This document shows, piece by piece, positions 23,731-32,622 of a DNA stretch of 64,000 bases. Position 1 is the stretch's first letter, and the number at the start of each line of letters is the position of its first letter. The notes under the pieces are model-generated. The model was not told where the DNA came from. It saw only the letters and a list, made by a program, of their open reading frames with translations, and ran no database searches. The DNA comes from Spirosoma luteum DSM 19990 (GTDB lineage Bacteria > Bacteroidota > Bacteroidia > Cytophagales > Spirosomataceae), in contig NZ_KB893256.1 of the NCBI RefSeq assembly GCF_000374065.1, forward strand, positions 47,645 through 111,644, in the 5' to 3' direction. Position numbers and translations under genes: made by a program.

Positions 23731-26028
23731 CTAATTCGTCTTTTCGGTCGAAAACGAGTAGGGGTAATCCGCTGGTTTAGTGCCCCGCTGTTTGTTTGGT
23801 TTGGCCGACATATCGATGTCTATGGTGACACCCTGTTGCAGGGTTTCGTGACTGAGCCAATTTTTTTCGTATGCTTTTCCGTTGAGTCGCATTGCGTCGA
23901 TATACCGGTTCCGGTCGTTATTGGCTGGCGCATTGATAATAATTTTTTTGCCGCTTTCCAGCGTTGCCGTCACCTGCCTGAACAGGGGTGCTCCCAGTAC
24001 GTACTGATCCGTAGCCGGGCAAACCGGATAAAAACCCATGGCCGTAAATACGTACCAAGCGGAGGTTTGTCCGTTATCTTCATCGCCACAGTACCCGTCG
24101 GGTGTTGGCAGATACAGGCGGTCCATCACCTCCCGGAGCCAGTACTGGGCTTTCCAGGGCTCACCAGCGTAGTTGTAGAGATAAATCATGTGCTGAATCG
24201 GCTGGTTGCCATGCGCGTACTGACCCATATTGGCAATCTGCATCTCCCGAATTTCGTGGATAACGCTCCCGTAATAACGGGCGTCAAAAACAGGTGGCAT
24301 GGTAAATACCGAATCCAGCTTGCTCACAAACGCCTGCCGGCCCCCCATCAGATCGACCAGGCCCTGCACATCGTGAAACACCGACCAGGTATAGTGCCAG
24401 CTATTGCCTTCGGTGAATGCATCGCCCCATTTAAAGGGGTTGAACGGTGACTGAAACGACCCGTTTTTGTTTTTACCGCGCATCAGCCCCGTCTGTTTGT
24501 CGAACAGGTTACGGTAGTTCTGGGAGCGTTTGGCAAACCGGTCAATCTCGGCCTGCGGACGTTTCAGGGCTTTGGCTAGTTGATAAATGGCAAAATCGTC
24601 GTAGGCGTATTCGAGCGTCCGGGCCGCGTTTTCGTTAATGCCCACATCGTACGGTACGTATCCCAGTTCATTGTAATACGTTACGCCCTTCCGGCCAACG
24701 GCATCCATCGGTCCCTCATTTTCCGAATTCTTCAGAACGGCTTCGTACAAAGTATTGATGTCGTAGTTACGGCCCCCTTTCAGGTAAGCATCGGCAATGA
24801 CAGAGGCCGAATTGGAGCCGACCATCGTGTTTCGTAAACCTGGGCTGGCCCACTCCGGCAACCAGCCCCCCTCTTTGTAGGCGTTGGCAAGCCCCGCCTG
24901 CATCTGGGCATTGAGCGAGGGATACATCAGGTTCAGAAACGGAAACATGGATCGGAATGTATCCCAGAAACCCGTGTCGGTAAACATATAGCCGGGAAGT
25001 ACTTTACCATTATATGGGCTGTAATGCACTACTTTTTTATCGGCATCGAACTCGAAGAACTTACGCGGAAATAGCAGCGACCGATACAGACAGGAGTAAA
25101 ATGTACGCATCTGGGCCGGTGTTCCACCCGCCACGTTTATCCGGCTCAGTTCGTTGTTCCAGACCGTTTTAGCTTTGTTCCTAACCATCTCGAAAGTATC
25201 TTTCCCAATCTCGTCCAGGTTTCGTTCGGCCTGTTCGTAGCTGATAAACGAGGAGGCCACGCGGGCATTGACCGCTTCTCCTTTGGTGGTGCTGAATTGA
25301 ACCACTGCACCGGCATGGGCTGCCTGAATCTCCAGGGTATCGTTGGCCAGTGTCTTGCCGTGCCAGGCCTGCGCAGTAGCAAACGGCTTGTCGAACTGAA
25401 TGACGAAGTAGTTTTTGAAATTGTCCGGCACCCCCCCGCTATTGCGGGTAGTATAGCCAATGATTTTACGTTCCTTCGGTATGATTTTTACGTACGAGCC
25501 CTTATCAAAGGCGTCGACTACCACGTAGGCACTATCGGTTTTGGGGAACGTAAAGCGAAAACTGGCTGCCCGTTCGGTTGGGGCAATTTCGGTCGTAACA
25601 TTATGGTCGGCCAGATAGACACTATAATAATAAGGCTTCACCACTTCGGCTTTGTGTGAGTACCAACTGGCGCGTTCGTCCTCGTTGATACGCAGTTTAC
25701 CGGTAACGGGCATGAGCGAAAACTGGCCGTAATCGTTCATCCAGGGCGATGGCTGATGGGTTTGTTTGAAGCCCCTGATTTTGTCGGCACCGTACGTATA
25801 GGCCCAGCCGCTCCCCATCTTGCCGGTTTGTGGCATCCAGAAGTTCATCCCCCAGGGTAAGGCGATGGCCGGGTATGTATTGCCGTTGGATAAGCTCGGT
25901 TTGGAATCGGTACCCACCAGCGGATTGACCAGTTCCACAGGGTCGCTTGTGGTGCCAAGCACCTGAGCCGTTCCGTTGGTAGCAAAGGCAAGCAGGACAA
26001 ACAGGACTAATTTATTTTTCATCTTCAT
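23731..26028 (-). CDS. GH92 alpha-mannosidase
   Basis: This 765-aa secreted glycoside hydrolase has a signal peptide (about 1-22, ending NGTAQ). GH92 enzymes are calcium-dependent inverting exo-alpha-mannosidases. The N-terminal domain starts at VELVNPLVGTDSKPSLSNGN. The catalytic residues fit the Bacteroides Bt3990 enzyme at identical spacing: acid Glu540 in FTEGNSWHYTW (Glu533 there) and bases Asp649 and Asp651 in CGDEDNGQ (Asp642/644). His591-Glu592 (SVIHEIRE) match His584-Glu585 of Bt3990, which read the +1 sugar of alpha-1,2 linkages, so an alpha-1,2-mannosidase is the best guess. No sus genes or regulators flank it. It may trim fungal or plant mannans in the periplasm. Confidence 0.92.
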   Translation of the reverse strand: MKMKNKLVLFVLLAFATNGTAQVLGTTSDPVELVNPLVGTDSKPSLSNGNTYPAIALPWGMNFWMPQTGKMGSGWAYTYGADKIRGFKQTHQPSPWMNDYGQFSLMPVTGKLRINEDERASWYSHKAEVVKPYYYSVYLADHNVTTEIAPTERAASFRFTFPKTDSAYVVVDAFDKGSYVKIIPKERKIIGYTTRNSGGVPDNFKNYFVIQFDKPFATAQAWHGKTLANDTLEIQAAHAGAVVQFSTTKGEAVNARVASSFISYEQAERNLDEIGKDTFEMVRNKAKTVWNNELSRINVAGGTPAQMRTFYSCLYRSLLFPRKFFEFDADKKVVHYSPYNGKVLPGYMFTDTGFWDTFRSMFPFLNLMYPSLNAQMQAGLANAYKEGGWLPEWASPGLRNTMVGSNSASVIADAYLKGGRNYDINTLYEAVLKNSENEGPMDAVGRKGVTYYNELGYVPYDVGINENAARTLEYAYDDFAIYQLAKALKRPQAEIDRFAKRSQNYRNLFDKQTGLMRGKNKNGSFQSPFNPFKWGDAFTEGNSWHYTWSVFHDVQGLVDLMGGRQAFVSKLDSVFTMPPVFDARYYGSVIHEIREMQIANMGQYAHGNQPIQHMIYLYNYAGEPWKAQYWLREVMDRLYLPTPDGYCGDEDNGQTSAWYVFTAMGFYPVCPATDQYVLGAPLFRQVTATLESGKKIIINAPANNDRNRYIDAMRLNGKAYEKNWLSHETLQQGVTIDIDMSAKPNKQRGTKPADYPYSFSTEKTN

Positions 26029-26088
26029 TAGTTATTCAGGTACCCGGACGCGGTTGGTTGGCAGGAGGAACGTGTAGTAAAGGAGAGA

Positions 26089-26096
26089 CAAAAGTA
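26089..26096 (-). promoter_or_regulatory. Bacteroidota -7 promoter for the GH92 gene
   Basis: The minus strand reads TACTTTTG, an exact TAnnTTTG match, 61 bases before the GH92 ATG. A -33 TTG at the usual spacing is not evident. Confidence 0.45.
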
Positions 26097-26512
26097 GCGT
26101 AATGCGGGGAAAGTGACTGACAGAACAGGTTGGCTATCGCGGAAAGACAGAAATTTGTAACTTGAGGACCTATGGGAATGGTCAATGACGTATGTCATTT
26201 TCTTCGATTCCATAGAACACAAGACCATACAGATGCCTAGTTTATCAGGCTTGGGTTCACTAGAGTACCCTTGCAGAATTTGCACTATTAACGGTGTAAA
26301 TCAAATTTGTTAGCAGGCCTTAATAGCCGGTCACGGGATATTTCTGCCGCTACCGGGCCACGTGTAGTCTTGCCCGTTTTGACTTTCCCACCCGCCAGCT
26401 CTCAGCGATGGTTTGTTGGCGGCAGGCTTCATAATTGATACTCTTCATTTTACATCGTTTTCTGAGTAGCTGGATGACTGGCTTTATCGATTAATTTGTC
26501 CCTGTCCTCTAA

Positions 26513-26541
26513 TTCTAAGTAAATTCTAATACTTTTCTAAG
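26513..26541 (+). promoter_or_regulatory. 11-bp direct-repeat array (site D)
   Basis: TTCTAAG (26513), TTCTAAT (26524) and TTCTAAG (26535) follow each other at exactly 11 bp. A TTTG that could be the end of a -7 element lies at 26566-26569, the same offset as at site B within one base. The first gene of the RND efflux operon starts 119 bases downstream of the array. Confidence 0.7.
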
Positions 26542-26659
26542 CCCCTATATACACTCATTTCCTTATTTGCCAAAGCAGGTAAACAGGTGGCTCATTTCTC
26601 GGTTACCTTAATTATCTCTTTAACAAACGAACTGAAATTATTCCGATCAACATACTTGT

Positions 26660-27805
26660 ATGAATTATCATTTAGGCACCAGCGTCCTGCTTTTGAGCTT
26701 CCTGCTGAGCAATTGCACTTCAGAAGGTGAAAAGAAAGAAAAAGAAAAGGTGGTTAGCCAACCGTTTCCGGTTATTCAGCTTAGTAGCCAGAGTGCCACG
26801 CTGGACCACGATTACGCGAGTAATCTCGAAGCGGTACAGAATGTTGAAGTACGCGCCCGGGTGGCCGGTTACCTGGATAAAATACTGGTCGATGAGGGGA
26901 AGGCCGTTCGGAAAGGGCAGCTTCTTTTCCGGCTCAACCCGGCCGAGTATCAGGTAGGGGTAGATAGGGCAAGAGCCAGCCTGGAGAGTGCTACAGCACA
27001 GTCCCGATCCGCAACAATTGAAATGGACCGGATAAAACTACTGGTCGACAAGAATATTATTTCCGGCTCCGAACTGAAACTTGCCAAAGCAAAAATTGAG
27101 GTAGCCAAAGGAGCCATCGATCAGGCAAAAGCGGCCCTGTCCAACGCCCGACGTATGGTATCGCTCACGGATATCAGATCACCGTTCGATGGGGTCATCA
27201 ACCGGATACCCTATAAGCAGGGGAGCCTGATTGAAGAAGGGGCACTGCTCACCAGTGTTACGGACATACAACAGATATATGCCTACTTTAACGTATCGGA
27301 AAAAGAATATCTTGCTTTCATCAAGAAAAGGCTCAATCCCGAGAAAACGATGGCCCGCGAGGTAGAACTCCTCCTGGCCGATGACTCGGTTTACCCCTAC
27401 AAAGGCAAAATAGAGACCACCGAAACCATTTTTGAAGGCAACTCCGGGACCATTGCTTTCCGGGCACGCTTTCCTAATCCCGACCGGTTGCTCCGCCACG
27501 GGGCCACGGGTAAAGTCCGCTTGAGTACCGATGTGACCGATGCCGTGCTGGTGCCGCAAAAGTCCGTGTTCGACGTGCAGGACAAAAGTTTTGTTTACGT
27601 AGTCGACGCGCAGAATAAGGTCAAAAGCCGGAGCTTTGTACCCAGCAGCCGGGTAGACCAGTTCTATATCGTTCAGTCCGGCCTTCGTCCGGGCGACCGA
27701 ATTGTGTACCAGGGAGTCCAGAACATAAAAGACGGCATGACCATTATCCCGAAAACAATGCCTGCCGATAGTCTGCTGGCTATGTATTCGTCAGCACGCC
27801 AATAG
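26660..27805 (+). CDS. RND efflux periplasmic adaptor (AcrA-like)
   Basis: This 381-aa membrane-fusion protein is anchored as a lipoprotein (lipobox LLSNC, Cys19). It links the inner-membrane pump to the outer-membrane channel encoded just downstream. The lipoyl/barrel halves are VRARVAGYLDKILVDEGKAV and TDIRSPFDGVINRI, with an alpha-helical hairpin between them at about 100-160 and a beta-barrel and membrane-proximal domain to the C-terminus. The pump gene starts 34 bases after the stop. Array D upstream suggests induction of the whole operon by an OmpR-type regulator, perhaps in response to the substrate. Confidence 0.9.
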   Translation: MNYHLGTSVLLLSFLLSNCTSEGEKKEKEKVVSQPFPVIQLSSQSATLDHDYASNLEAVQNVEVRARVAGYLDKILVDEGKAVRKGQLLFRLNPAEYQVGVDRARASLESATAQSRSATIEMDRIKLLVDKNIISGSELKLAKAKIEVAKGAIDQAKAALSNARRMVSLTDIRSPFDGVINRIPYKQGSLIEEGALLTSVTDIQQIYAYFNVSEKEYLAFIKKRLNPEKTMAREVELLLADDSVYPYKGKIETTETIFEGNSGTIAFRARFPNPDRLLRHGATGKVRLSTDVTDAVLVPQKSVFDVQDKSFVYVVDAQNKVKSRSFVPSSRVDQFYIVQSGLRPGDRIVYQGVQNIKDGMTIIPKTMPADSLLAMYSSARQ

Positions 27806-27838
27806 GTTCCGTCTTTCACCGTCAGAAAAACCGCTATT

Positions 27839-30800
27839 ATGTTTGAATTATTCATCAAAAGACCTTTACTCTCAGGGGTCATTTCGGTGCTGATTGTCCT
27901 GCTGGGGATACTGGCATTGTTCGGACTGCCCGTCACGCAGTTTCCCGATATTGTTCCCCCTTCGGTAACGGTCACGACCCGATACACCGGAGCCAGTGCC
28001 GACGTAAGCGTCAAGGCTGTTGTTACCCCGCTCGAACGGGCCATCAACGGTGTACCGGGCATGACGTACATGACCTCGGTGTCGGGCAACGATGGCACAT
28101 CCATCATCACCGTGTTCTTTAACGTGGGTATCGATCCCGACCTGGCATCGGTAAACGTACAGAACCGGGTAACGACCGTACTCGACGAATTGCCCGAGGA
28201 GGTAATCAAGGCGGGGGTTGTTACTGAAAAAGAGGTGAACAGTATGCTGTTGTACCTCAACGTCGTGAGTAATGACCCGGCGGTTGATGAGAAATTCATT
28301 TACAACTTCGCCGACATTAACATTCTGGCGGAGCTCAAGCGGATTGATGGGGTGGGTTTTGCCGCTATCATGGGCAGCCGTGACTACTCCATGCGGGTAT
28401 GGCTCAAGCCTGACCGAATGACGGTTTATGGAATATCGGCCGACGATGTGATTGCCGGTATTCGGAAGCAGAACGTGGAAGCTGCCCCTGGTAAAGCGGG
28501 TGAAAGTGCCGACCGCGACCCCCAGACTATCCAGTATGTGCTGCGCTATACGGGTAAGTTTTTTGAACCTGCCCAATACGAAAATCTGGTATTGCGCTCC
28601 AACGACGACGGCTCCCTGTTGCGGCTCAAAGACGTGGCCGACGTGGAGTTCGGCTCGGCAGACTACGGGGTACTGTCGAAGAACGACGGAAAGCCTTCGG
28701 CGGCCATTATGCTCAAGCAACGGCCCGGTTCCAATGCCAGCGAGGTAATTGCCAACGTAAAAAAGCGCATGGCGGAGTTGAAAGAACGGTCGTTTCCGGC
28801 GGGTATGACCTATAACTACGCCTACGACGTGTCTCGCTTTCTGGACGCATCCATCGATAACGTGCTGCACACGCTGTTTGAAGCCTTTATTCTGGTGTTC
28901 ATCATAGTATTCCTGTTTTTGCAGGACTGGCGGGCTACGCTCATCTGCGCTCTGGCTGTGCCGGTGGCCCTGGTGGGTACGTTTGCCTTTATGAGTGCCA
29001 TTGGTTTCTCCATCAACTTGCTTACACTATTTGCGCTGGTACTGGCCATCGGTATCGTGGTTGATAACGCCATTGTAGTGGTGGAGGCTGTCCACGCCAA
29101 AATGGAAGAGGACCACCTTTCGCCACGAGTCGCCACGTTTTCGGCAATGGGTGATATTGCCGGTGCCATTGTGGCTATTACGCTGGTGATGTCGGCCGTA
29201 TTCGTACCGGTGGCGTTCATGAGTGGGCCAGTGGGTATTTTCTACCGGCAGTTTTCGCTGACGCTGGCTATTTCCATCGTTATTTCGGGCGTCAACGCCC
29301 TGACACTGACGCCCGCGCTGTGCGCCATTATGCTGAGGCCCCACAATCCCAACGGACAAAAGGGCTTACTGGGACGCTTCTTTGCCCGGTTTAACCACGG
29401 ATACGATAAACTGGCCAACAAGTACAGCGGTCTGTTGCGCCCGTTGCTGAGCCGAAGCGTCCTCACCTGGGGGGTGCTGCTTGCTTTTATAGTTGGTACC
29501 TGGGGCGTTAGTGCTATTCTGCCCGGGGGCTTCATTCCAACCGAAGATCAGGGCATGATTTATGCCAACGTCACTACGCCCGCCGGAGCAACCGTATCCC
29601 GGACGGAGAAAGTACTGGATGAAATTCAGGCATTGGCCAGTAAGGAAGATGCCGTTGAAAACGTGTCCACCCTGGCTGGGTACAGCCTGATGACCGACGG
29701 GGCAGGGGCTTCGTACGGGATGGGTATGATTAACCTCAAACCCTGGGACCAGCGCACCGAGTCGATGCAGGACATGATTGCCAAGCTCGAAGAGAAAGCC
29801 AAAACCATTTCGGATGCCAGCATTCAGTTTTTTCCGCCCCCTACCGTGCCGGGATTTGGTAACGCCAGTGGTTTTGAGGTGCGGCTGCTCGACGTGGGCC
29901 GCAGTGGCGATCTGCAAAAGATGACCAATGTAAACAAAGCATTTATTGAGGCTCTTGATAAGCGACCCGAGATTCGGAACGCCTTTACGAGTTTCGATCC
30001 CAACTTCCCGCAGTACATGATTCACATCGATCATGAAAAGGCCGCTCAAAAAGGCGTTTCTACCGATAATGCCATGAGCACTCTGCAAACCCTGATGGGC
30101 AGTTACTACGCATCGAACTTTATTCGGTTTGGCCAAATGTACAAGGTGTACGTGCAGGCCGACCCCAGCTACCGCACCAAACCCGAAGATGTGCTGACGA
30201 TGCGTGTGAAAAACGACCAGGGCGAAATGGTGCCGTACTCCAACTTTATACGGCTTGAACGGGTTTATGGGCCGGAGCAGCTTACCCGCTACAATATGTA
30301 CACCTCGGCCATGATTAATGGCGAACCTGCACCGGGCTACAGCAGTGGCGATGCCATCAGGGCCATTCAGGAAGTAGCCAAGAAAACGCTCCCCAAAGGG
30401 TTTAGTTATGAGTGGTCGGGCATGACCCGTGAAGAGATTCTGTCGGGTGATCAGGCGCTGTATATTTTTGCCATCTGTCTCCTGTTCGTTTACCTGCTGC
30501 TGGTAGCGCAGTATGAGAGCATGCTGTTGCCACTACCGGTTATCCTGTCATTGCCTACGGGTATCTTCGGATCGTTCCTGCTGCTGCAGGTGCTGGGATT
30601 GCAGAATAACATTTACGCGCAGGTAGCCCTGGTTATGCTCATTGGTCTGCTGGGGAAAAACGCTATCCTGATTGTGGAGTTTGCCAATCAGCGACAAAAG
30701 GAAGGCATACCCATTGTGAAGGCTGCCATTGAAGGGGCCGTATCCCGACTGCGTCCTATATTAATGACTTCGTTCGCCTTCATTGCCGGACTTGTTCCGC

Positions 30801-31063
30801 TGATGGTGGCAACCGGGGCTGGGGCCGTGGGTAACCGCTCTATCGGTACGGCGGCAGCCGGGGGAATGCTCACGGGAACCCTGTTTGGGCTGTTCGTGAT
30901 TCCGGGTCTGTACGTCATTTTCGCCAGCCTGGCCGAGCGGGGAAAGCCCGGTAAATCAGCCCATAAGGACGGGCATCTCAGTCCTCTCAACGAAAACGAG
31001 TCTGTTTTAGAAATTAGCCAATCCCACCCTAATGGTGCAGTCATTCAAGAACAAATTGATTAA
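27839..31063 (+). CDS. RND efflux pump permease, HAE1 (AcrB-like)
   Basis: This 1074-aa inner-membrane pump is expected to be a trimer using the proton gradient. It has the two-fold RND layout: TM1, a large periplasmic loop, TM2-6, a second loop, TM8-12. The proton-relay residues of AcrB are Asp407, Asp408 and Lys940. Here Asp409 and Lys940 are kept, but the second position is Asn410 (VVDNAIVVVEAV). The TM6 signature SAVFVPVAFMSGPVGIFYRQ is standard. The C-terminal ~40 residues are a polar tail (SAHKDGHLSPLN). The gene overlaps the start of the outer-membrane channel gene by 32 bases. Drug or solvent export is likely; the substrate cannot be read. Confidence 0.92.
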   Translation: MFELFIKRPLLSGVISVLIVLLGILALFGLPVTQFPDIVPPSVTVTTRYTGASADVSVKAVVTPLERAINGVPGMTYMTSVSGNDGTSIITVFFNVGIDPDLASVNVQNRVTTVLDELPEEVIKAGVVTEKEVNSMLLYLNVVSNDPAVDEKFIYNFADINILAELKRIDGVGFAAIMGSRDYSMRVWLKPDRMTVYGISADDVIAGIRKQNVEAAPGKAGESADRDPQTIQYVLRYTGKFFEPAQYENLVLRSNDDGSLLRLKDVADVEFGSADYGVLSKNDGKPSAAIMLKQRPGSNASEVIANVKKRMAELKERSFPAGMTYNYAYDVSRFLDASIDNVLHTLFEAFILVFIIVFLFLQDWRATLICALAVPVALVGTFAFMSAIGFSINLLTLFALVLAIGIVVDNAIVVVEAVHAKMEEDHLSPRVATFSAMGDIAGAIVAITLVMSAVFVPVAFMSGPVGIFYRQFSLTLAISIVISGVNALTLTPALCAIMLRPHNPNGQKGLLGRFFARFNHGYDKLANKYSGLLRPLLSRSVLTWGVLLAFIVGTWGVSAILPGGFIPTEDQGMIYANVTTPAGATVSRTEKVLDEIQALASKEDAVENVSTLAGYSLMTDGAGASYGMGMINLKPWDQRTESMQDMIAKLEEKAKTISDASIQFFPPPTVPGFGNASGFEVRLLDVGRSGDLQKMTNVNKAFIEALDKRPEIRNAFTSFDPNFPQYMIHIDHEKAAQKGVSTDNAMSTLQTLMGSYYASNFIRFGQMYKVYVQADPSYRTKPEDVLTMRVKNDQGEMVPYSNFIRLERVYGPEQLTRYNMYTSAMINGEPAPGYSSGDAIRAIQEVAKKTLPKGFSYEWSGMTREEILSGDQALYIFAICLLFVYLLLVAQYESMLLPLPVILSLPTGIFGSFLLLQVLGLQNNIYAQVALVMLIGLLGKNAILIVEFANQRQKEGIPIVKAAIEGAVSRLRPILMTSFAFIAGLVPLMVATGAGAVGNRSIGTAAAGGMLTGTLFGLFVIPGLYVIFASLAERGKPGKSAHKDGHLSPLNENESVLEISQSHPNGAVIQEQID

Positions 31064-32492
31064 AATACCGTATTATCTTCCCTACCTTCTGTTGTTTGCA
31101 ATGGGTGGTTGTCAGATGAACTACCAGCCTCTGCAACAGCCATCTGCCCGGCCCACGCCCGTTGCCTTTATCGGTAGTGACGACTCGACCAGTATCGGTA
31201 CCGAAAACTGGCATACCTTTTTCGATGACCCCTATCTGGTTCACCTCATCGATACGACGCTGGCTGGCAATATGGACTTACAAATAGCCACGCAGCGGAT
31301 CGAGGTAGCACGGGCGTCTTACAACTATAGTCAGGGTTTCCTGATGCCGCAGGTCGATCTGGCCGCTTCGGCGGGGTTGGACCGCTACGGCAAAACCACC
31401 CTGAATGGAGTTGGCAACTTTGATACCAACCTGTCCAGCAATGTGCAGGGAAACCTGCTCATTCCCAACCCCACGCCCGATTTTTTTCTGGGTGCCCGCA
31501 GTACCTGGGAAATTGACCTGTGGGGCAAGCTGCGCAATCGCCGGAAAGCCGCTTACATTCGCTTCCTGGCTTCGCAGGAAGGCCGCAATCTGGTCATTAC
31601 CTCATTGGTTGCCGAAGTTGCCCGGCATTACTACACCTTACTGTCTCTGGATGGTGAGCTGGAGATTATCCAGAAAAACATGGACCTTCAGCAAAACGCC
31701 GTCGAACTGGTAAAGGTACAGAAGCTGGCGGGGCGGGTAACGGAACTGGCCGTGCAGCAGTTTACCGCTCAGTTGCTCAACACCCAAAGTCGGCAACGCC
31801 GGATTCAGCAGCAAATCATCGAGACAGAAAATCAGTTGAATCGACTGATGGGGCGCTTCCCGCAACCCATAGAGCGGGGCAAATCGCTTCAGGAGTGGGA
31901 GTTGCCCGGTCAGGTGCTGGCGGGACTACCCACGCAGATGCTTACCCGCCGACCCGATATCCGGCAGGCCGAACTGGAATTACAGGCCGCTAATATCGAC
32001 ATCGACGTAGCCCGTGCGTCGTTCCTGCCGTCGCTGAATTTATCGGCCTACGTAGGCGTAAATTCCTATCGGCTCGAAACCCTGATCAACCCGGCATCCA
32101 TTGCGGCCGGTCTGCTGGGTGGCCTCACTGCCCCCGTGTTCAACCGCCGTTTTCTGAAAGCCAACTACGGGCAGTCGGTTGCGCAGAGCCGGGAGTCTTT
32201 TTACCGCTATCGGCAAACCGTGCTGACGGGCTTCAGCGAGGTGGTTACCAATTTGCGGGGTGTTGAGAACTACCGGGCCGTAGCCGATTTGCAGGGGCAG
32301 GAGGTCGATGTATTACGTAAAGCTGTCGCTACGTCCAATGACCTGTTTGCGGGTGGGTATGCCTCTTACCTGGAAGTGATTACGGCGCAGCGCAGCGTGC
32401 TGGAAGCAGAGCTGGCCCTGATCAGTAGCAAGCAGGCTCAGTTCCTGGCCTTGACGGAACTGTATCGCTCGCTGGGTGGCGGCTGGCAGTAG
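31032..32492 (+). CDS. Outer-membrane efflux channel, NodT/TolC family
   Basis: This 486-aa outer-membrane factor completes the tripartite pump. Its N-terminus has a long signal with lipobox AMGGC (Cys27), typical of NodT lipoproteins. Two OEP repeats (about 60-260 and 270-480) each carry helices that form the periplasmic tunnel; LTRRPDIRQAELELQAANID and DLFAGGYASYLEVITAQRS are family signatures. ATG 31032 overlaps the pump gene by 32 bases, consistent with translational coupling, and no better start lies downstream before the lipobox. A separate unit starts after a 130-base gap. Confidence 0.9.
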   Translation: MVQSFKNKLIKIPYYLPYLLLFAMGGCQMNYQPLQQPSARPTPVAFIGSDDSTSIGTENWHTFFDDPYLVHLIDTTLAGNMDLQIATQRIEVARASYNYSQGFLMPQVDLAASAGLDRYGKTTLNGVGNFDTNLSSNVQGNLLIPNPTPDFFLGARSTWEIDLWGKLRNRRKAAYIRFLASQEGRNLVITSLVAEVARHYYTLLSLDGELEIIQKNMDLQQNAVELVKVQKLAGRVTELAVQQFTAQLLNTQSRQRRIQQQIIETENQLNRLMGRFPQPIERGKSLQEWELPGQVLAGLPTQMLTRRPDIRQAELELQAANIDIDVARASFLPSLNLSAYVGVNSYRLETLINPASIAAGLLGGLTAPVFNRRFLKANYGQSVAQSRESFYRYRQTVLTGFSEVVTNLRGVENYRAVADLQGQEVDVLRKAVATSNDLFAGGYASYLEVITAQRSVLEAELALISSKQAQFLALTELYRSLGGGWQ

Positions 32493-32622
32493 GCGTCCTC
32501 TGCGCTCAATAAATAAGCGTATTCGGGTAATAGACCGATAAACGGGAAAGGTATGGTCGGTCGGTTTTTGTAACCATTTCTCACGGTACTGGTTAATCAG
32601 GATAGCTATACCCCTTTCCTCG

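Larger units (their letters stand above)
26029..26659. other. Long divergent intergenic region
   Basis: This 631-base region between the GH92 gene (minus) and the efflux operon (plus) holds a minus-strand promoter element at 26089 and repeat array D at 26513. No open frame here has a recognisable product. The middle part (26150-26500) shows nothing I can name. Confidence 0.6.

Noticed and set aside
24184..24213. The HGNQP motif of the GH92 enzyme as loss of the catalytic acid
   Set aside because: The catalytic Glu is at 540 in the TEGN motif, with the same spacing to the Asp pair as in Bt3990, so the Gln at 609 is not the acid position.
26028..26285. An 85-aa minus-strand frame upstream of the GH92 gene
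   Set aside because: It covers the GH92 promoter region and has no protein-like features.
29366..30136. A 256-aa antisense frame inside the RND pump gene
   Set aside because: This is a shadow of the pump gene; composition is due to codon use of the real strand.
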